This document shows, piece after piece, positions 34,578 to 43,379 of a stretch of 64,000 bases of DNA. Position 1 is the stretch's first letter, and every line of letters begins with the position of its first letter. Under the pieces are notes generated by a model. It was not told the DNA's origin. It searched no databases and was given only the letters and a program-made list of their open reading frames with translations. The position numbers and the translations under genes were made by a program. The stretch is from Eggerthia catenaformis OT 569 = DSM 20559 (GTDB taxonomy: Bacteria > Bacillota_I > Bacilli_A > Erysipelotrichales > Coprobacillaceae): positions 417,150 to 481,149 of the forward strand of contig NZ_KB446646.1 of the NCBI RefSeq assembly GCF_000340375.1, written 5' to 3'.

Positions 34578-35240
34578 TTAATATTTATTAAAACTTTCTA
34601 AAATAGGATAGATATCTTTTTCTTCTTTAATAAAATGTACAGACATTTCTTTTATTTTTTTTTCGTACATCTGACTATAGTCATCATAGACTCCTATTAG
34701 CTGAAAATGATTTTTATAAGCACATGATGCAGCATGGATTGCATCTTCAAAAACATAAGTATTCTCAGGTTTACTATTCATATATTGACAGGCTTTATAG
34801 TAGATTTCAGGATTATCTTTTCCTGATCCTACTTCATCACTGGTAAGAATATACATGAAGTAATCAGCTAATCCAAATCTTTCCATTGTTTCATAGATAA
34901 GACTTTTTTCATTACTGGTACATATCATCATAGGAATATGATTTTTATGAAACGTTAAAATTAATTCTTTCATCCCCGACTTTAATGAGACTTTATGCAG
35001 ATAAAAATCTCTGACGAGTGATAAGATATCATGAAGCATTATTTCAATAGAATCCTTTATATGAAAGGTATCTTTCATGTATTGCAGTGAGGATTCCATA
35101 GTCATTGTAGAAAATTGACGTGATAGTTCTTCTGTAGCCTGAAAACCGTGCTTTTCTAAGTACATTGCATCTACCTGACTCCAGATACCCATCGAATCAA
35201 TTAAAGTTCCATCAACATCAAATATTACACCTTTTATCAT
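34578..35240 (-). CDS. HAD-superfamily hydrolase (beta-phosphoglucomutase-like)
   Basis: A 220-residue HAD IA enzyme: motif I DVDGTLIDS, motif II CTSN, motif III lysine in GSGKDNPEIY, and motif IV VFEDAIHAA. A helical cap lies between motifs I and II. It probably acts on a sugar phosphate or similar small phosphate; the substrate is not readable. It is transcribed away from the DUF402 gene, with AAGGAG on the minus strand before its ATG. Confidence 0.85.
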   Translation of the reverse strand: MIKGVIFDVDGTLIDSMGIWSQVDAMYLEKHGFQATEELSRQFSTMTMESSLQYMKDTFHIKDSIEIMLHDILSLVRDFYLHKVSLKSGMKELILTFHKNHIPMMICTSNEKSLIYETMERFGLADYFMYILTSDEVGSGKDNPEIYYKACQYMNSKPENTYVFEDAIHAASCAYKNHFQLIGVYDDYSQMYEKKIKEMSVHFIKEEKDIYPILESFNKY

Positions 35241-35263
35241 TAGTATTCTTCTCCTTAAAAAGT

Positions 35264-35269
35264 ATTATA
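35264..35269 (-). promoter_or_regulatory. Probable -10 of the HAD gene
   Basis: TATAAT on the minus strand 24 bases before the start codon; -35 unclear. Confidence 0.35.
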
Positions 35270-35327
35270 TAAGGATATTTAGTTAAAGAAAACAAAATTG
35301 TTCATTTTATTATAAGTAGAAAACGTG

Positions 35328-35333
35328 TATAAT
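35328..35333 (+). promoter_or_regulatory. Probable -10 of the DUF402-tsaE-tsaB-rimI-tsaD-rex-asnS operon
   Basis: TATAAT with a weak TTTTAT 17 bases upstream. The gene start is at 35358 behind AGAGGT. Confidence 0.45.
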
Positions 35334-35357
35334 GCATGTGAAAGAGGTATTTTTTAA

Positions 35358-35900
35358 ATGATGAATGAAAAGAATACAAGGAAAGAAATTGTGATTCATT
35401 GTTATAAGCATGATGGAACTATTCACCGCTGCTGGGAAAACTGTATGGTTCTAGAAGAAACAGATAAGCATTTTATTGTAATTAATAATCATACTTTAGT
35501 GACTGAAAGCAATGGTAGAAAGTGGATGACAAGAGAGCCGGCTATCTGTTATTTTCCTAAGGATAAATGGTATAATGTAATTTGTATGATTAGAAAAACA
35601 GGAATATATTATTATTGTAATATCGCATCTCCAACATTATATGATGGAGAGGCTATTAAATATATTGATTATGATTTGGATTTAAAGGTTTATCCGGATC
35701 ATCATTATAAAATATTAGATGAAGCTGAGTATAAAGCTCATCGCCGGTTATATCATTATAGTGATGAACTTGATAAAATATTTCATCAACAGCTTGATAT
35801 ATTGATAGAGATGACAAAAACAATGAAAGGACCTTTTCATAAAGATTTTGCTTTACGATGGTATTCTGAGTATCAGAAGATGCTGGGTGAGAATGTATGA
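35358..35900 (+). CDS. DUF402 protein, probable nucleoside tri-/diphosphate phosphatase (YgaC-like)
   Basis: A 180-residue protein of the DUF402 family: WMTREPAICYFPKDKWYNVICMI, YYCNIASPTLYDGEAIKYIDYDLDL and KILDEAEYKAH follow the acidic cluster that binds metal in B. subtilis YgaC and S. aureus Ntdp. Relatives hydrolyse nucleoside di- and triphosphates; the exact substrate is inferred. It overlaps tsaE by four bases and so leads a seven-gene operon. Confidence 0.85.
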   Translation: MMNEKNTRKEIVIHCYKHDGTIHRCWENCMVLEETDKHFIVINNHTLVTESNGRKWMTREPAICYFPKDKWYNVICMIRKTGIYYYCNIASPTLYDGEAIKYIDYDLDLKVYPDHHYKILDEAEYKAHRRLYHYSDELDKIFHQQLDILIEMTKTMKGPFHKDFALRWYSEYQKMLGENV

Positions 35901-36340
35901 ATATAAAGACAGAAGAAGAACTGATTGTTTTTGGAAAGAGATTAGGAGAAGTATTAGAAGCTCATACGGTTATTACTCTCAATGGTAATCTGGGAGCGGG
36001 TAAGACGACAATGACGAAAGGAATCGGACAGGGATTAGGGGTTAAGAAGATTATTAACTCTCCTACTTTTACTATTTTAAAGGTTTATGAAGGAAGATTA
36101 CCTTTATATCATTTTGATGCCTATCGATTGGAAGGAACCGATGATGATCTGGGGTTTGAAGAGATCTTTGATGATGAGGGTGTATGCGTGATTGAATGGG
36201 CAGAGTTTATTGAAGAAATTTTGCCTGCTGAACGATTAGAGATTAGTATTGAAAAGAAAGATGATAACAGTCGAGAATTACAATTTGTATCAAAGGGAAG
36301 AAAATATGATAAGCTGTTAGAGGAGCTGGAAATATGTTAA
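35897..36340 (+). CDS. tsaE: tRNA t6A synthesis ATPase TsaE
   Basis: A small P-loop ATPase (147 residues) that drives turnover of the TsaB-TsaD complex making t6A at tRNA position 37. It shows Walker A GNLGAGKTT, NSPTFTILKVYEG, HFDAYRLEG and CVIEWAEFIEE. It overlaps DUF402 (ATGA) and tsaB by 7 bases. Confidence 0.94.
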   Translation: MNIKTEEELIVFGKRLGEVLEAHTVITLNGNLGAGKTTMTKGIGQGLGVKKIINSPTFTILKVYEGRLPLYHFDAYRLEGTDDDLGFEEIFDDEGVCVIEWAEFIEEILPAERLEISIEKKDDNSRELQFVSKGRKYDKLLEELEIC

Positions 36341-36936
36341 GCATTGTATTAGATACATCAAATCAATATTTAGGGATAGGTATTTATAAGGATCATCAGA
36401 TGATAGATTCTTTACTTGAAGCAGGCAGTAAAAAGCAGTCTGAGTATACAATTCCGCGTTTGCAACAACTTCTTGAGAATCATCATTTATCTTTAAAGGA
36501 TGCTGATGAAATGATTATTACTCAAGGACCGGGAAGTTATACGGGGGTTCGTGTCGCAATGACTATTGCAAAAGTCATGCATGTGATTAATGGCTGCCGG
36601 ATTAAATGTGTTTCAAGCTTAAATGCTTATGCGGGATTGAACCATATGATTAGTGTAATTGATGCAAGAAGTCATAAAGTCTTCGTTGGATTATATGATA
36701 AAGGGAAACCTTTGATGGAAGAGACTTTAATGACAATTGATGAAGCAAGAGCTTTTATTAAAGAAAGGAATCTTCCGGTTACTGGGGAAACACAGGTTTT
36801 AGGATTTGAGGCAACAAAATGTGATTTGGTTGATTCAATCTATCAGCTTTCTCTTTCTAAAAAACCGGTAGAGCATCCTGATTTATTAACACCTGTTTAT
36901 ATTAAAGAGGTAGAAGCAAAGAAAACATGCTTATAA
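36334..36936 (+). CDS. tsaB: tRNA t6A synthesis protein TsaB
   Basis: A 200-residue ASKHA-fold protein that dimerises with TsaD. It has the N-terminal VLDTSNQYLGIGIY, the family signature ITQGPGSYTGVRVAM, and SVIDARSHKVFVGLY. The ATP-site residues of TsaD are absent, as normal. It overlaps rimI by 10 bases. Confidence 0.93.
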   Translation: MLSIVLDTSNQYLGIGIYKDHQMIDSLLEAGSKKQSEYTIPRLQQLLENHHLSLKDADEMIITQGPGSYTGVRVAMTIAKVMHVINGCRIKCVSSLNAYAGLNHMISVIDARSHKVFVGLYDKGKPLMEETLMTIDEARAFIKERNLPVTGETQVLGFEATKCDLVDSIYQLSLSKKPVEHPDLLTPVYIKEVEAKKTCL

Positions 36937-37358
36937 GAAAGATGCAAGTTAGTGATCTTGAAAAGATTTTGGAATTGGAAAATAGTCTTTTTAGTTCACC
37001 CTGGAGTTATCAGGATTATTGTTTTGAGCTTAATAATCCTTTTGGATCTTATTATGTTTTAGAAGATCAGCAAATTATTGGTTACTTAGGATTATGGATC
37101 ACTTATGATACTATGACAATTACAACAATTGGTGTTTGTTTTAGTGAACAGGGAAAAGGTTATGGTAAGTATCTTTTGGATTTTGTTTTAGAAATGATGA
37201 ATAAAAATGATATTCAGACATGTACTTTAGAGGTACGTGTCTCTAATGATAAGGCTATACATCTTTATGAGAAATATGGCTTTCAAAAGAAAGCAGTAAG
37301 AAAGAATTATTATGCCGATAACCATGAAGACGCTTATTTAATGATTAAGGAAGGATGA
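36927..37358 (+). CDS. rimI: Ribosomal protein alanine N-acetyltransferase
   Basis: A 143-residue GNAT enzyme: FSSPWSYQDYCFEL, the acetyl-CoA loop CFSEQGKGYGKYLL (Q-x-x-G-x-G pattern), LEVRVSNDKAIHLYEKYGFQKKAVRKNYY. The RimI signature and its position between tsaB and tsaD support the name. It acetylates the N terminus of a ribosomal protein (S18 in E. coli) and may have other targets. Confidence 0.92.
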   Translation: MLIRKMQVSDLEKILELENSLFSSPWSYQDYCFELNNPFGSYYVLEDQQIIGYLGLWITYDTMTITTIGVCFSEQGKGYGKYLLDFVLEMMNKNDIQTCTLEVRVSNDKAIHLYEKYGFQKKAVRKNYYADNHEDAYLMIKEG

Positions 37359-37360
37359 AT

Positions 37361-38359
37361 ATGAGTACGATTTTAGCAATTGAATCAAGCTGTGATGAGA
37401 TGAGTGTTGCAATCATGAAGAATAATCAGCTGATTGCCAATGTAGTGGCTTCACAGATTGATATACATAAACAATATGGCGGTGTTGTTCCTGAAATTGC
37501 CTCCAGAAAGCATGTGGAATGTGTCAGTACGGTTTTAAGAGAAGCACTGAATGTTTCAAAGATTCAACTGGAAGAACTGGACGCTGTTGCAGTTACTAAA
37601 GGTCCAGGTTTGGTAGGCAGTCTTCATGTAGGAATGCAGGAGGCTAAGACACTTGCTTTAGCTTTAAATATTCCTTTGATTGGTGTTCATCATATTGCAG
37701 GACATATTTATGCAAATCTTATTGAAGATACCATTGATTATCCGGCATTAGCTTTAGTAGTGAGCGGTGGTCATACAGAACTTGTTTATATGAAGAGTGA
37801 ATTTAATTTTAAAGTTATTGGACAGACTTTTGATGATGCGATTGGTGAAGCTTATGATAAGGTTGGACGTGTTATGAACCTTCCTTATCCGGGCGGACCG
37901 GTTGTTGATAGAATGGCTCATGTAGGAAAGAGTGTTTATTCTTTACCTAAACCTCTTGATGATGGCAGTTATAACTTTTCTTTCTCCGGCTTAAAGAGTG
38001 CAGTGATTAATTTGCTTCATAATGCTTCACAGAGAGGAGAAACGATTTGCTTTGATGATTTGGCTTCTTCTTTTCAGGATGTCGCTATGGATACAATTGC
38101 TGAGAAAACTATGAAAGCAGCATCTGATTTTCAGGTTAAGATGGTTATTGTAGCCGGAGGAGTCAGTGCTAATAAGGGATTAAGGGAGAAGATGAGTAAT
38201 CAGGATATACCGGTTATTTTTCCGCCAATGAAATACTGTACAGATAATGCAGCTATGATTGTTTCTGCTGCTAATGTTATGTATAAATATAAAAAATTTG
38301 AATCATTAGATTTATCAGTTAAACCTGACTTTGATTTAGAAAAGGAGAGTGTTGAATAA
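37361..38359 (+). CDS. tsaD: tRNA N6-threonylcarbamoyladenosine transferase TsaD
   Basis: Transfers the threonylcarbamoyl group to A37 of ANN-decoding tRNAs. Its 332 residues have ILAIESSCDEMSVA, the metal-binding HHIAGHIYA, VSGGHTELVYM, DDAIGEAYDKVGR, VVAGGVSANKGLR, and the final CTDNAAMIV. ATG 37361 is favoured over ATG 37355 because AAGGAAGG (37347-37354) directly abuts the earlier one. Confidence 0.95.
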   Translation: MSTILAIESSCDEMSVAIMKNNQLIANVVASQIDIHKQYGGVVPEIASRKHVECVSTVLREALNVSKIQLEELDAVAVTKGPGLVGSLHVGMQEAKTLALALNIPLIGVHHIAGHIYANLIEDTIDYPALALVVSGGHTELVYMKSEFNFKVIGQTFDDAIGEAYDKVGRVMNLPYPGGPVVDRMAHVGKSVYSLPKPLDDGSYNFSFSGLKSAVINLLHNASQRGETICFDDLASSFQDVAMDTIAEKTMKAASDFQVKMVIVAGGVSANKGLREKMSNQDIPVIFPPMKYCTDNAAMIVSAANVMYKYKKFESLDLSVKPDFDLEKESVE

Positions 38360-38997
38360 TGTCAGAAAAACGTAAAGTATCTCGTGCTACTATGTCTCGT
38401 TTCCCAATTTATCTAAAAGCATTAAGGGAACTAGGTCATTCAGGAAAGGAAAGTTTCTTATCAAGTGAACTTGCTGAAATAACGCGTATTAAGGATACAA
38501 CAATCCGCCGTGATTTTAGTTTTCTTCCTCAAAAAGAAATGCTTGGTAAAAGAGGATATGGATATGATACACATAATATTATTAAAGCATTATCTCAGGT
38601 GTTAGGTCTGGGATTGGATGAATCAATCATTTTGATTGGTGTAGGAAATCTGGGAAGTGCTATTTTAAAGTATAATAAATGGAAATATACTGTTGGTAAG
38701 ATTGTTCGTGCCTATGATTTGGATGAAAATATTGTAGGCAGCAGATTTGGTGTAGAAATACAGAATATTAATGATCTGGAAAAGACTTTTCCAAAGGGAT
38801 GTAAAATTGCAATATTGGCTATTAGTGAAAATGTTCAGAATACAGTTGATCGTCTGATTAAATTAGGTGTTAAAGGCATTGTAGATTTTACACATAGTCA
38901 TTTTGTGGTGCCTGAAGATATTGAAGTACAATCAGTTGATGTTGTAGTAGCTATTCAGGAACTGGAAATAAAAATGAAAGCTAAAGAGAAGGAGTAA
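38359..38997 (+). CDS. rex: Redox-sensing transcriptional repressor Rex
   Basis: A 212-residue repressor that reads the NADH/NAD+ ratio. The winged-helix domain is residues 1 to about 80 ([26 protein letters not shown]), and the Rossmann domain carries [13 protein letters not shown] and [16 protein letters not shown]. It is placed after tsaD as in B. subtilis. I found no clear Rex operator in the window, so its targets probably lie elsewhere. Confidence 0.94.
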   Translation: MSEKRKVSRATMSRFPIYLKALRELGHSGKESFLSSELAEITRIKDTTIRRDFSFLPQKEMLGKRGYGYDTHNIIKALSQVLGLGLDESIILIGVGNLGSAILKYNKWKYTVGKIVRAYDLDENIVGSRFGVEIQNINDLEKTFPKGCKIAILAISENVQNTVDRLIKLGVKGIVDFTHSHFVVPEDIEVQSVDVVVAIQELEIKMKAKEKE

Positions 38998-39001
38998 TGA
39001 T

Positions 39002-40396
39002 ATGTTTGAATTCATGACAGTTAGAGAATTATATGAAATGTGTCTTGGCGGAGAGAATCAGGAAACTGACAGCTTAGAATATGTAGAGCTGGAAGGATGG
39101 GTCCGCACAAATCGTCCAAGTGGGAAAATCGGCTTTATTGCTTTAAATGATGGGACATATTTTAGAAACTGCCAGGTTGTATATAATGAAGATAATTTAG
39201 ACAATTTTAAGGAGACTGCTCATATTTCTACAGGTAGCAGTGTTCATGTTTTAGGAAAACTAAAACTAACACCGGAAGCTAAACAACCTTTTGAGATTGA
39301 AGCAACACATATAGAAATAGAAGGAGTATGTGATGAAGATTACCCATTACAGAAGAAAAGACATTCTTTTGAGTATTTAAGAGATATTCCTCATTTAAGA
39401 GTTAGAGGAAATACTTTCTTTGCGATTTTTAGAATTCGTTCTATTTTATCAATGGCTATTCATGAATTCTTTCAGTCACAGGGATTTGTTTATGTTCATA
39501 CGCCAATCATTACCGGTAATGATGGTGAAGGAGCAGGAGAAATGTTTAGAGCAACAACTATTGATAATACAAAGTTTGAAGAAGATTTCTTTGGTAAAGA
39601 AGCTTTTTTGACTGTAACAGGACAGCTTCATGTAGAAGCTTTTGCAATGGCATTTAGAGATGTTTATACGTTTGGTCCGGCTTTTAGAGCAGAAAATTCT
39701 AATACTACAAGACATGCTTCAGAATTCTGGATGATTGAACCGGAGATTGCTTTTGCTGATCTGGAAGATGATATGGATTTAATTGAAGATATGGTTAAGT
39801 TCTGCATTGATTATGTTTTAGAAAATGCTCCTGAAGAAATGAAGTTCTTTGCTGAAAGAATAGATCATGATTGTATTAATCGTATTACTAAAGTAAGAAA
39901 TTCTCACTTTGTACGAATGACTTATACAGAAGCTATTAATCATCTAAATAAGGCTATTGAAAATGGTTATAAGTTTGAGAATAAGGTTTACTGGGGAATG
40001 GATTTAAACAGTGAACATGAAAGATATATCTGTGAGGAAGTTGTTAAGGGACCTGTTTTCTTAACTGATTATCCAAAAGAAATTAAAGCTTTCTATATGA
40101 GGCTTAATGATGATCAGAAGACTGTTGCAGCTTGTGATCTGCTTGTTCCCGGTATAGGAGAGCTTGTTGGCGGTTCTCAAAGAGAAGAACGCTATGATGT
40201 CCTTAATCAGATGATGACTGAAAAAGGGATGTCAAAAGAAACATTACAATGGTATATGGATTTACGCCGTTTTGGCGGTTGTAAACATGCAGGCTTTGGA
40301 TTAGGCTTTGATAGATTCTTAATGTATTTGACAGGTATCGAAAATATCAGAGATGTTGAGCCGTTCCCAAGGACACCTAGAAATTTAAAATTTTAA
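39002..40396 (+). CDS. asnS: Asparaginyl-tRNA synthetase
   Basis: Charges tRNA-Asn. Its 464 residues have the N-terminal OB anticodon domain ([24 protein letters not shown]), class II motif 2 [25 protein letters not shown] and motif 3 [13 protein letters not shown]. The LNAHCEXPFY-like sequence and TGE motif of the amidotransferase system are absent. AAGGAG lies at the end of rex. No T-box leader is present. Confidence 0.95.
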   Translation: MFEFMTVRELYEMCLGGENQETDSLEYVELEGWVRTNRPSGKIGFIALNDGTYFRNCQVVYNEDNLDNFKETAHISTGSSVHVLGKLKLTPEAKQPFEIEATHIEIEGVCDEDYPLQKKRHSFEYLRDIPHLRVRGNTFFAIFRIRSILSMAIHEFFQSQGFVYVHTPIITGNDGEGAGEMFRATTIDNTKFEEDFFGKEAFLTVTGQLHVEAFAMAFRDVYTFGPAFRAENSNTTRHASEFWMIEPEIAFADLEDDMDLIEDMVKFCIDYVLENAPEEMKFFAERIDHDCINRITKVRNSHFVRMTYTEAINHLNKAIENGYKFENKVYWGMDLNSEHERYICEEVVKGPVFLTDYPKEIKAFYMRLNDDQKTVAACDLLVPGIGELVGGSQREERYDVLNQMMTEKGMSKETLQWYMDLRRFGGCKHAGFGLGFDRFLMYLTGIENIRDVEPFPRTPRNLKF

Positions 40397-40397
40397 G

Positions 40398-40419
40398 AAA
40401 GAGCGTCTCGCTCTTTTTT
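40398..40419 (+). terminator. Terminator after asnS
   Basis: An 8-bp stem (aaagagcg), 3-base loop, then T6. Confidence 0.88.
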
Positions 40420-40433
40420 GTTTGTCTGAAAAA

Positions 40434-40442
40434 TGATAGAAT
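40434..40442 (+). promoter_or_regulatory. Extended -10 promoter for the phosphoesterase gene
   Basis: TGATAGAAT fits an extended -10; no convincing -35. Confidence 0.45.
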
Positions 40443-40459
40443 GAGTTGAGGTGAGTCAT

Positions 40460-41887
40460 GTGAATGAGTTAGATTATTTATTATATTTTTACAATTATAT
40501 ATATTCTGATGAGCCTAGTATTGATCGCAGCTTTCAGGTGGATTATGTACAATTTGATGGATTTAAGAATTGGCTTATTAATCATAATATTTATATAGAT
40601 GCTATTATGAAAATTAATGAGGCAATGTTTAATCTTGCTAAAAGTGCAAAATCTGCAAGTAAGATTGAACAGCTTTTGCATATAAATCTAACTGAGGAGT
40701 TACTAAAGATTAAGCATCAGTATGAACATATGATCCATGTTGTATTTTTTAAAGGAAATGATGATTTCCCTACTTTTTCTATTGAAAAAGAGAATGTTGT
40801 TTTTCATTATATAGAGAATGCTTTAGATGAACATTATCTGTCTTTAACTGATCCGTCACAGCCATTTCTTTTTGGCATATTTCATGCTGATGAATATCCC
40901 GGTGCTTTAATTTTCACTAAGGATAAACAAAGATTTTTTAAAATGAATGATGAAAATGATATTTCAGCTCTTTCTGATTTGTTAGATGATCCATGCTTGT
41001 TTGAATACAAAGAAACAGGATATTCTTATTATATTCATTTAAGTGATACCCATTTTAATTCTAGAAAATATAAAGCCTTAGAATGTCTTTATGAATCATT
41101 GAATATACTGACTTCATTAATTAAGACTGATCATCAGCTTAAAGTTTTTATCACCGGTGATTTAATGAATACGCCTAATGAAAAGAATATGTATATGGCT
41201 AATGATTTTATGCATACTGTTAAGAAACACTATCATGCTGATGTAACCTTTATTTTAGGAAATCATGATATGATTACTGCAGGCTTATCTATGTCTACAA
41301 GAGAAAAGACAAAGGCTATAGCCTATCTTTTAGGTGAGAAGATTAAGATTTTAGAGGATGATAAAATCATCTTATTAAAGATAGATTCTAATATGTCGGG
41401 TAATTTTGCGAGAGGGCGAATTGGGGAAAGACAGTTGGCGGAGATAGAATATGAGTTATCAGATGTAGAACATTTAGAAGAATATACTATAGCGGCTCTT
41501 CTTCATCATCATGTCTATCCTGTTACAAAAGCTGATTTTATTAAGAGAAAATGGAATGAGAAGTTTATTATTGGAAAATTGATGGATTCATCAAAATCAT
41601 TAATAGATTCTCAGAAATTTATTGATTGGTTAGAGAAACATCATATTCATTATGTGTTTCATGGTCATAAGCATGTTCCGTTTCTCTTAAATAAGCATAA
41701 CAGTTATGTTATTTCTGCCGGCAGTGCAACAGGAACACTGAAGGAAAGCGAATCACGTTATCTATCTTATAATTTGTTAAAGTATGATTATATAAAAAAA
41801 CAGTTTGTTTCATGTTTTATTTTTTATAAAGATAAAAAAGAATCTAAAAAGCTGCGTATTGAAACATATCTGATGGAGGAAAAATAA
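40460..41887 (+). CDS. Metallophosphoesterase with an uncharacterised N-terminal domain
   Basis: A 475-residue protein. Residues about 195-440 form a calcineurin-like phosphoesterase: YIHLSDTHF, FITGDLMN, ILGNHDM, LLHHHVY and VFHGHKH supply the metal ligands. Residues 1 to about 190 match no family I know. GTG 40460 is proposed as start, after GAGGTGAG; an ATG at 40458 is out of frame and meets TGA at once. It has no signal peptide, so it is cytoplasmic. Its stop overlaps the dehydrogenase start by one base. The substrate is unknown. Confidence 0.8.
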   Translation: MNELDYLLYFYNYIYSDEPSIDRSFQVDYVQFDGFKNWLINHNIYIDAIMKINEAMFNLAKSAKSASKIEQLLHINLTEELLKIKHQYEHMIHVVFFKGNDDFPTFSIEKENVVFHYIENALDEHYLSLTDPSQPFLFGIFHADEYPGALIFTKDKQRFFKMNDENDISALSDLLDDPCLFEYKETGYSYYIHLSDTHFNSRKYKALECLYESLNILTSLIKTDHQLKVFITGDLMNTPNEKNMYMANDFMHTVKKHYHADVTFILGNHDMITAGLSMSTREKTKAIAYLLGEKIKILEDDKIILLKIDSNMSGNFARGRIGERQLAEIEYELSDVEHLEEYTIAALLHHHVYPVTKADFIKRKWNEKFIIGKLMDSSKSLIDSQKFIDWLEKHHIHYVFHGHKHVPFLLNKHNSYVISAGSATGTLKESESRYLSYNLLKYDYIKKQFVSCFIFYKDKKESKKLRIETYLMEEK

Positions 41888-43278
41888 TGAATATACAAAT
41901 GAATAAAAACCAAGAGGATTTCTTAATAGATAGTTTATTAAACTTTACTAAGGCTTATCATAAATCTGTTGGTATGGATTTATATCAGTGTGTGTTGGCC
42001 TTTCTTAATACACCATTAGTAATGAATAATATACTTCGATTTAAGACATTATCACAGCTGGTAGGCTATTGTATTTCTCAGAATCCGGACTTTGTGAGTG
42101 ACATCAAAGAAAGAGCAGAAGAATCTAAGTCTTTAATAACACATCTGCTTGGTATTGCCTTGGTAAGACAATGTTTGATATTTGATATCAATGAGCAGGT
42201 CGTAACAGCTTTATTGAATGATGATTGTCATTTTAATTATGACCGGAAATCTTATTATTTAGGAAATCTATTTAAAGGTATCACTTACCGGGACTTTTTA
42301 AATATTCTTTCAGGAAAAAAGCATAAGATAGTGGTTTTACAAAGAGATAGTGTAGGAAAGGATATTGATTTTTCATTTTTTGAGGCTTTAGGAGATATTA
42401 CATATTATAATCAGACAGCAGAAAATGAAATTATTAAGCATTCATTAGGTGCAGAAGTTATAGTTACCAATAAGAATCATATGACTTCAGAGATCATTGA
42501 TCAGCTTCCCGATCTTCGTTTAATCTGTCTACTTGCGACAGGCTATAATAATATTGATATTGAATATGCAAAAGCAAAAGGTATTAAAGTTGCTAATGTT
42601 TCAGGCTATTCTACTGATTCAGTAGTACAGGAAACATTTGCTTTAGCTTTAGAATTAATAGAACATATACATCAATATGATCAGTATGTAAAACAGGGAA
42701 GCTATTCTTTATCTGATTCATTTAGTTTTTTTGAATATCCAATCAAAGAACTTTCTGAACTTGTTTGGGGAATTGTTGGCTTAGGAGCAATAGGAAGAAA
42801 AACGGCTTCTATTGCACAAAGTTTTGGAGCACATGTTCAATATTATTCTGTCCATGGTCCACATAATAATGAAAGCTATCCTTATGTGGATTTTAAAACA
42901 TTGTTAGAAACAAGTGATATTATATCTATTCATGCTCCTTTAAATGATAAGACTTATCATATGTTTAATAAATCAGCTTTTCATCAGATGAAAGATAGTG
43001 CTTATCTGATTAATGTGGCGAGAGGTCCAATTGTAGATGAACAGGCTCTTTCAGATGCTTTAAATAATCATGAGATTGCCGGAGCGGGATTGGATGTCTT
43101 TGAAAAAGAGCCATTACCGTCTGATTCACCATTATTTATGGTGAATAATAAAGATCAGCTGATTATGGTTCCTCATATTGGCTGGGGTTCAAAAAGTGCC
43201 AGAGAACGTCTTGTTAAAGAGGTATATTTAAATATTGAAGCTTTTTTTAAAGGGGAAGAGAGAAATATTGTTCAGTAA
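41887..43278 (+). CDS. D-2-hydroxyacid dehydrogenase with an extra N-terminal helical domain
   Basis: A 463-residue protein. Residues about 147-463 form an NAD-dependent 2-hydroxyacid dehydrogenase: LLATGYNNIDIEYAKAKGI, VQETFALALELI, the Rossmann loop VGLGAIGRK, ARGPIVDE with catalytic Arg, a catalytic Glu in EKEPLP, and PHIGW with the catalytic His. The order is as in glycerate/hydroxypyruvate reductase-like enzymes. Residues 1-146 are an added all-helical domain, unusual for a family of about 320 residues. It is coupled to the phosphoesterase by a one-base overlap, with GGAGGA at 41875. Confidence 0.87.
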   Translation: MNIQMNKNQEDFLIDSLLNFTKAYHKSVGMDLYQCVLAFLNTPLVMNNILRFKTLSQLVGYCISQNPDFVSDIKERAEESKSLITHLLGIALVRQCLIFDINEQVVTALLNDDCHFNYDRKSYYLGNLFKGITYRDFLNILSGKKHKIVVLQRDSVGKDIDFSFFEALGDITYYNQTAENEIIKHSLGAEVIVTNKNHMTSEIIDQLPDLRLICLLATGYNNIDIEYAKAKGIKVANVSGYSTDSVVQETFALALELIEHIHQYDQYVKQGSYSLSDSFSFFEYPIKELSELVWGIVGLGAIGRKTASIAQSFGAHVQYYSVHGPHNNESYPYVDFKTLLETSDIISIHAPLNDKTYHMFNKSAFHQMKDSAYLINVARGPIVDEQALSDALNNHEIAGAGLDVFEKEPLPSDSPLFMVNNKDQLIMVPHIGWGSKSARERLVKEVYLNIEAFFKGEERNIVQ

Positions 43279-43302
43279 ATGCATTATGCATTTACTTTTT
43301 TT
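43275..43302 (+). terminator. Terminator after the dehydrogenase
   Basis: A 9-bp stem (gtaaatgca), TTA loop, then a T run. It overlaps the stop codon. Confidence 0.85.
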
Positions 43303-43319
43303 TATAATCTATGTACAAT
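43291..43319 (+). promoter_or_regulatory. Probable promoter for folT
   Basis: TTTACT (43291-43296), 17 bases, TACAAT (43314-43319). The -35 lies within the upstream terminator stem. Confidence 0.45.
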
Positions 43320-43341
43320 GTTATATTTGAAAGGAGTTCGA

Positions 43342-43377
43342 ATGTACGGGGAACCGGAATTAACGCCTGTGGACTAG
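43342..43377 (+). CDS. Possible 11-codon upstream reading frame (MYGEPELTPVD)
   Basis: ATG 43342 has the best ribosome site in the leader, AAAGGAG at 43330-43336 with 5 bases between. The frame ends at TAG 43375-43377, two bases before the likely folT start. folT itself has no Shine-Dalgarno sequence, so its translation may depend on ribosomes finishing here. Whether the peptide matters or only its translation is unknown. Confidence 0.45.
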   Translation: MYGEPELTPVD

Positions 43378-43379
43378 AA

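Noticed and set aside
43337-43370. tRNA-like T-loop (gttcgaat)
   Set aside because: No acceptor, D or anticodon stem can be built around it; no tRNA genes were seen anywhere in the window.
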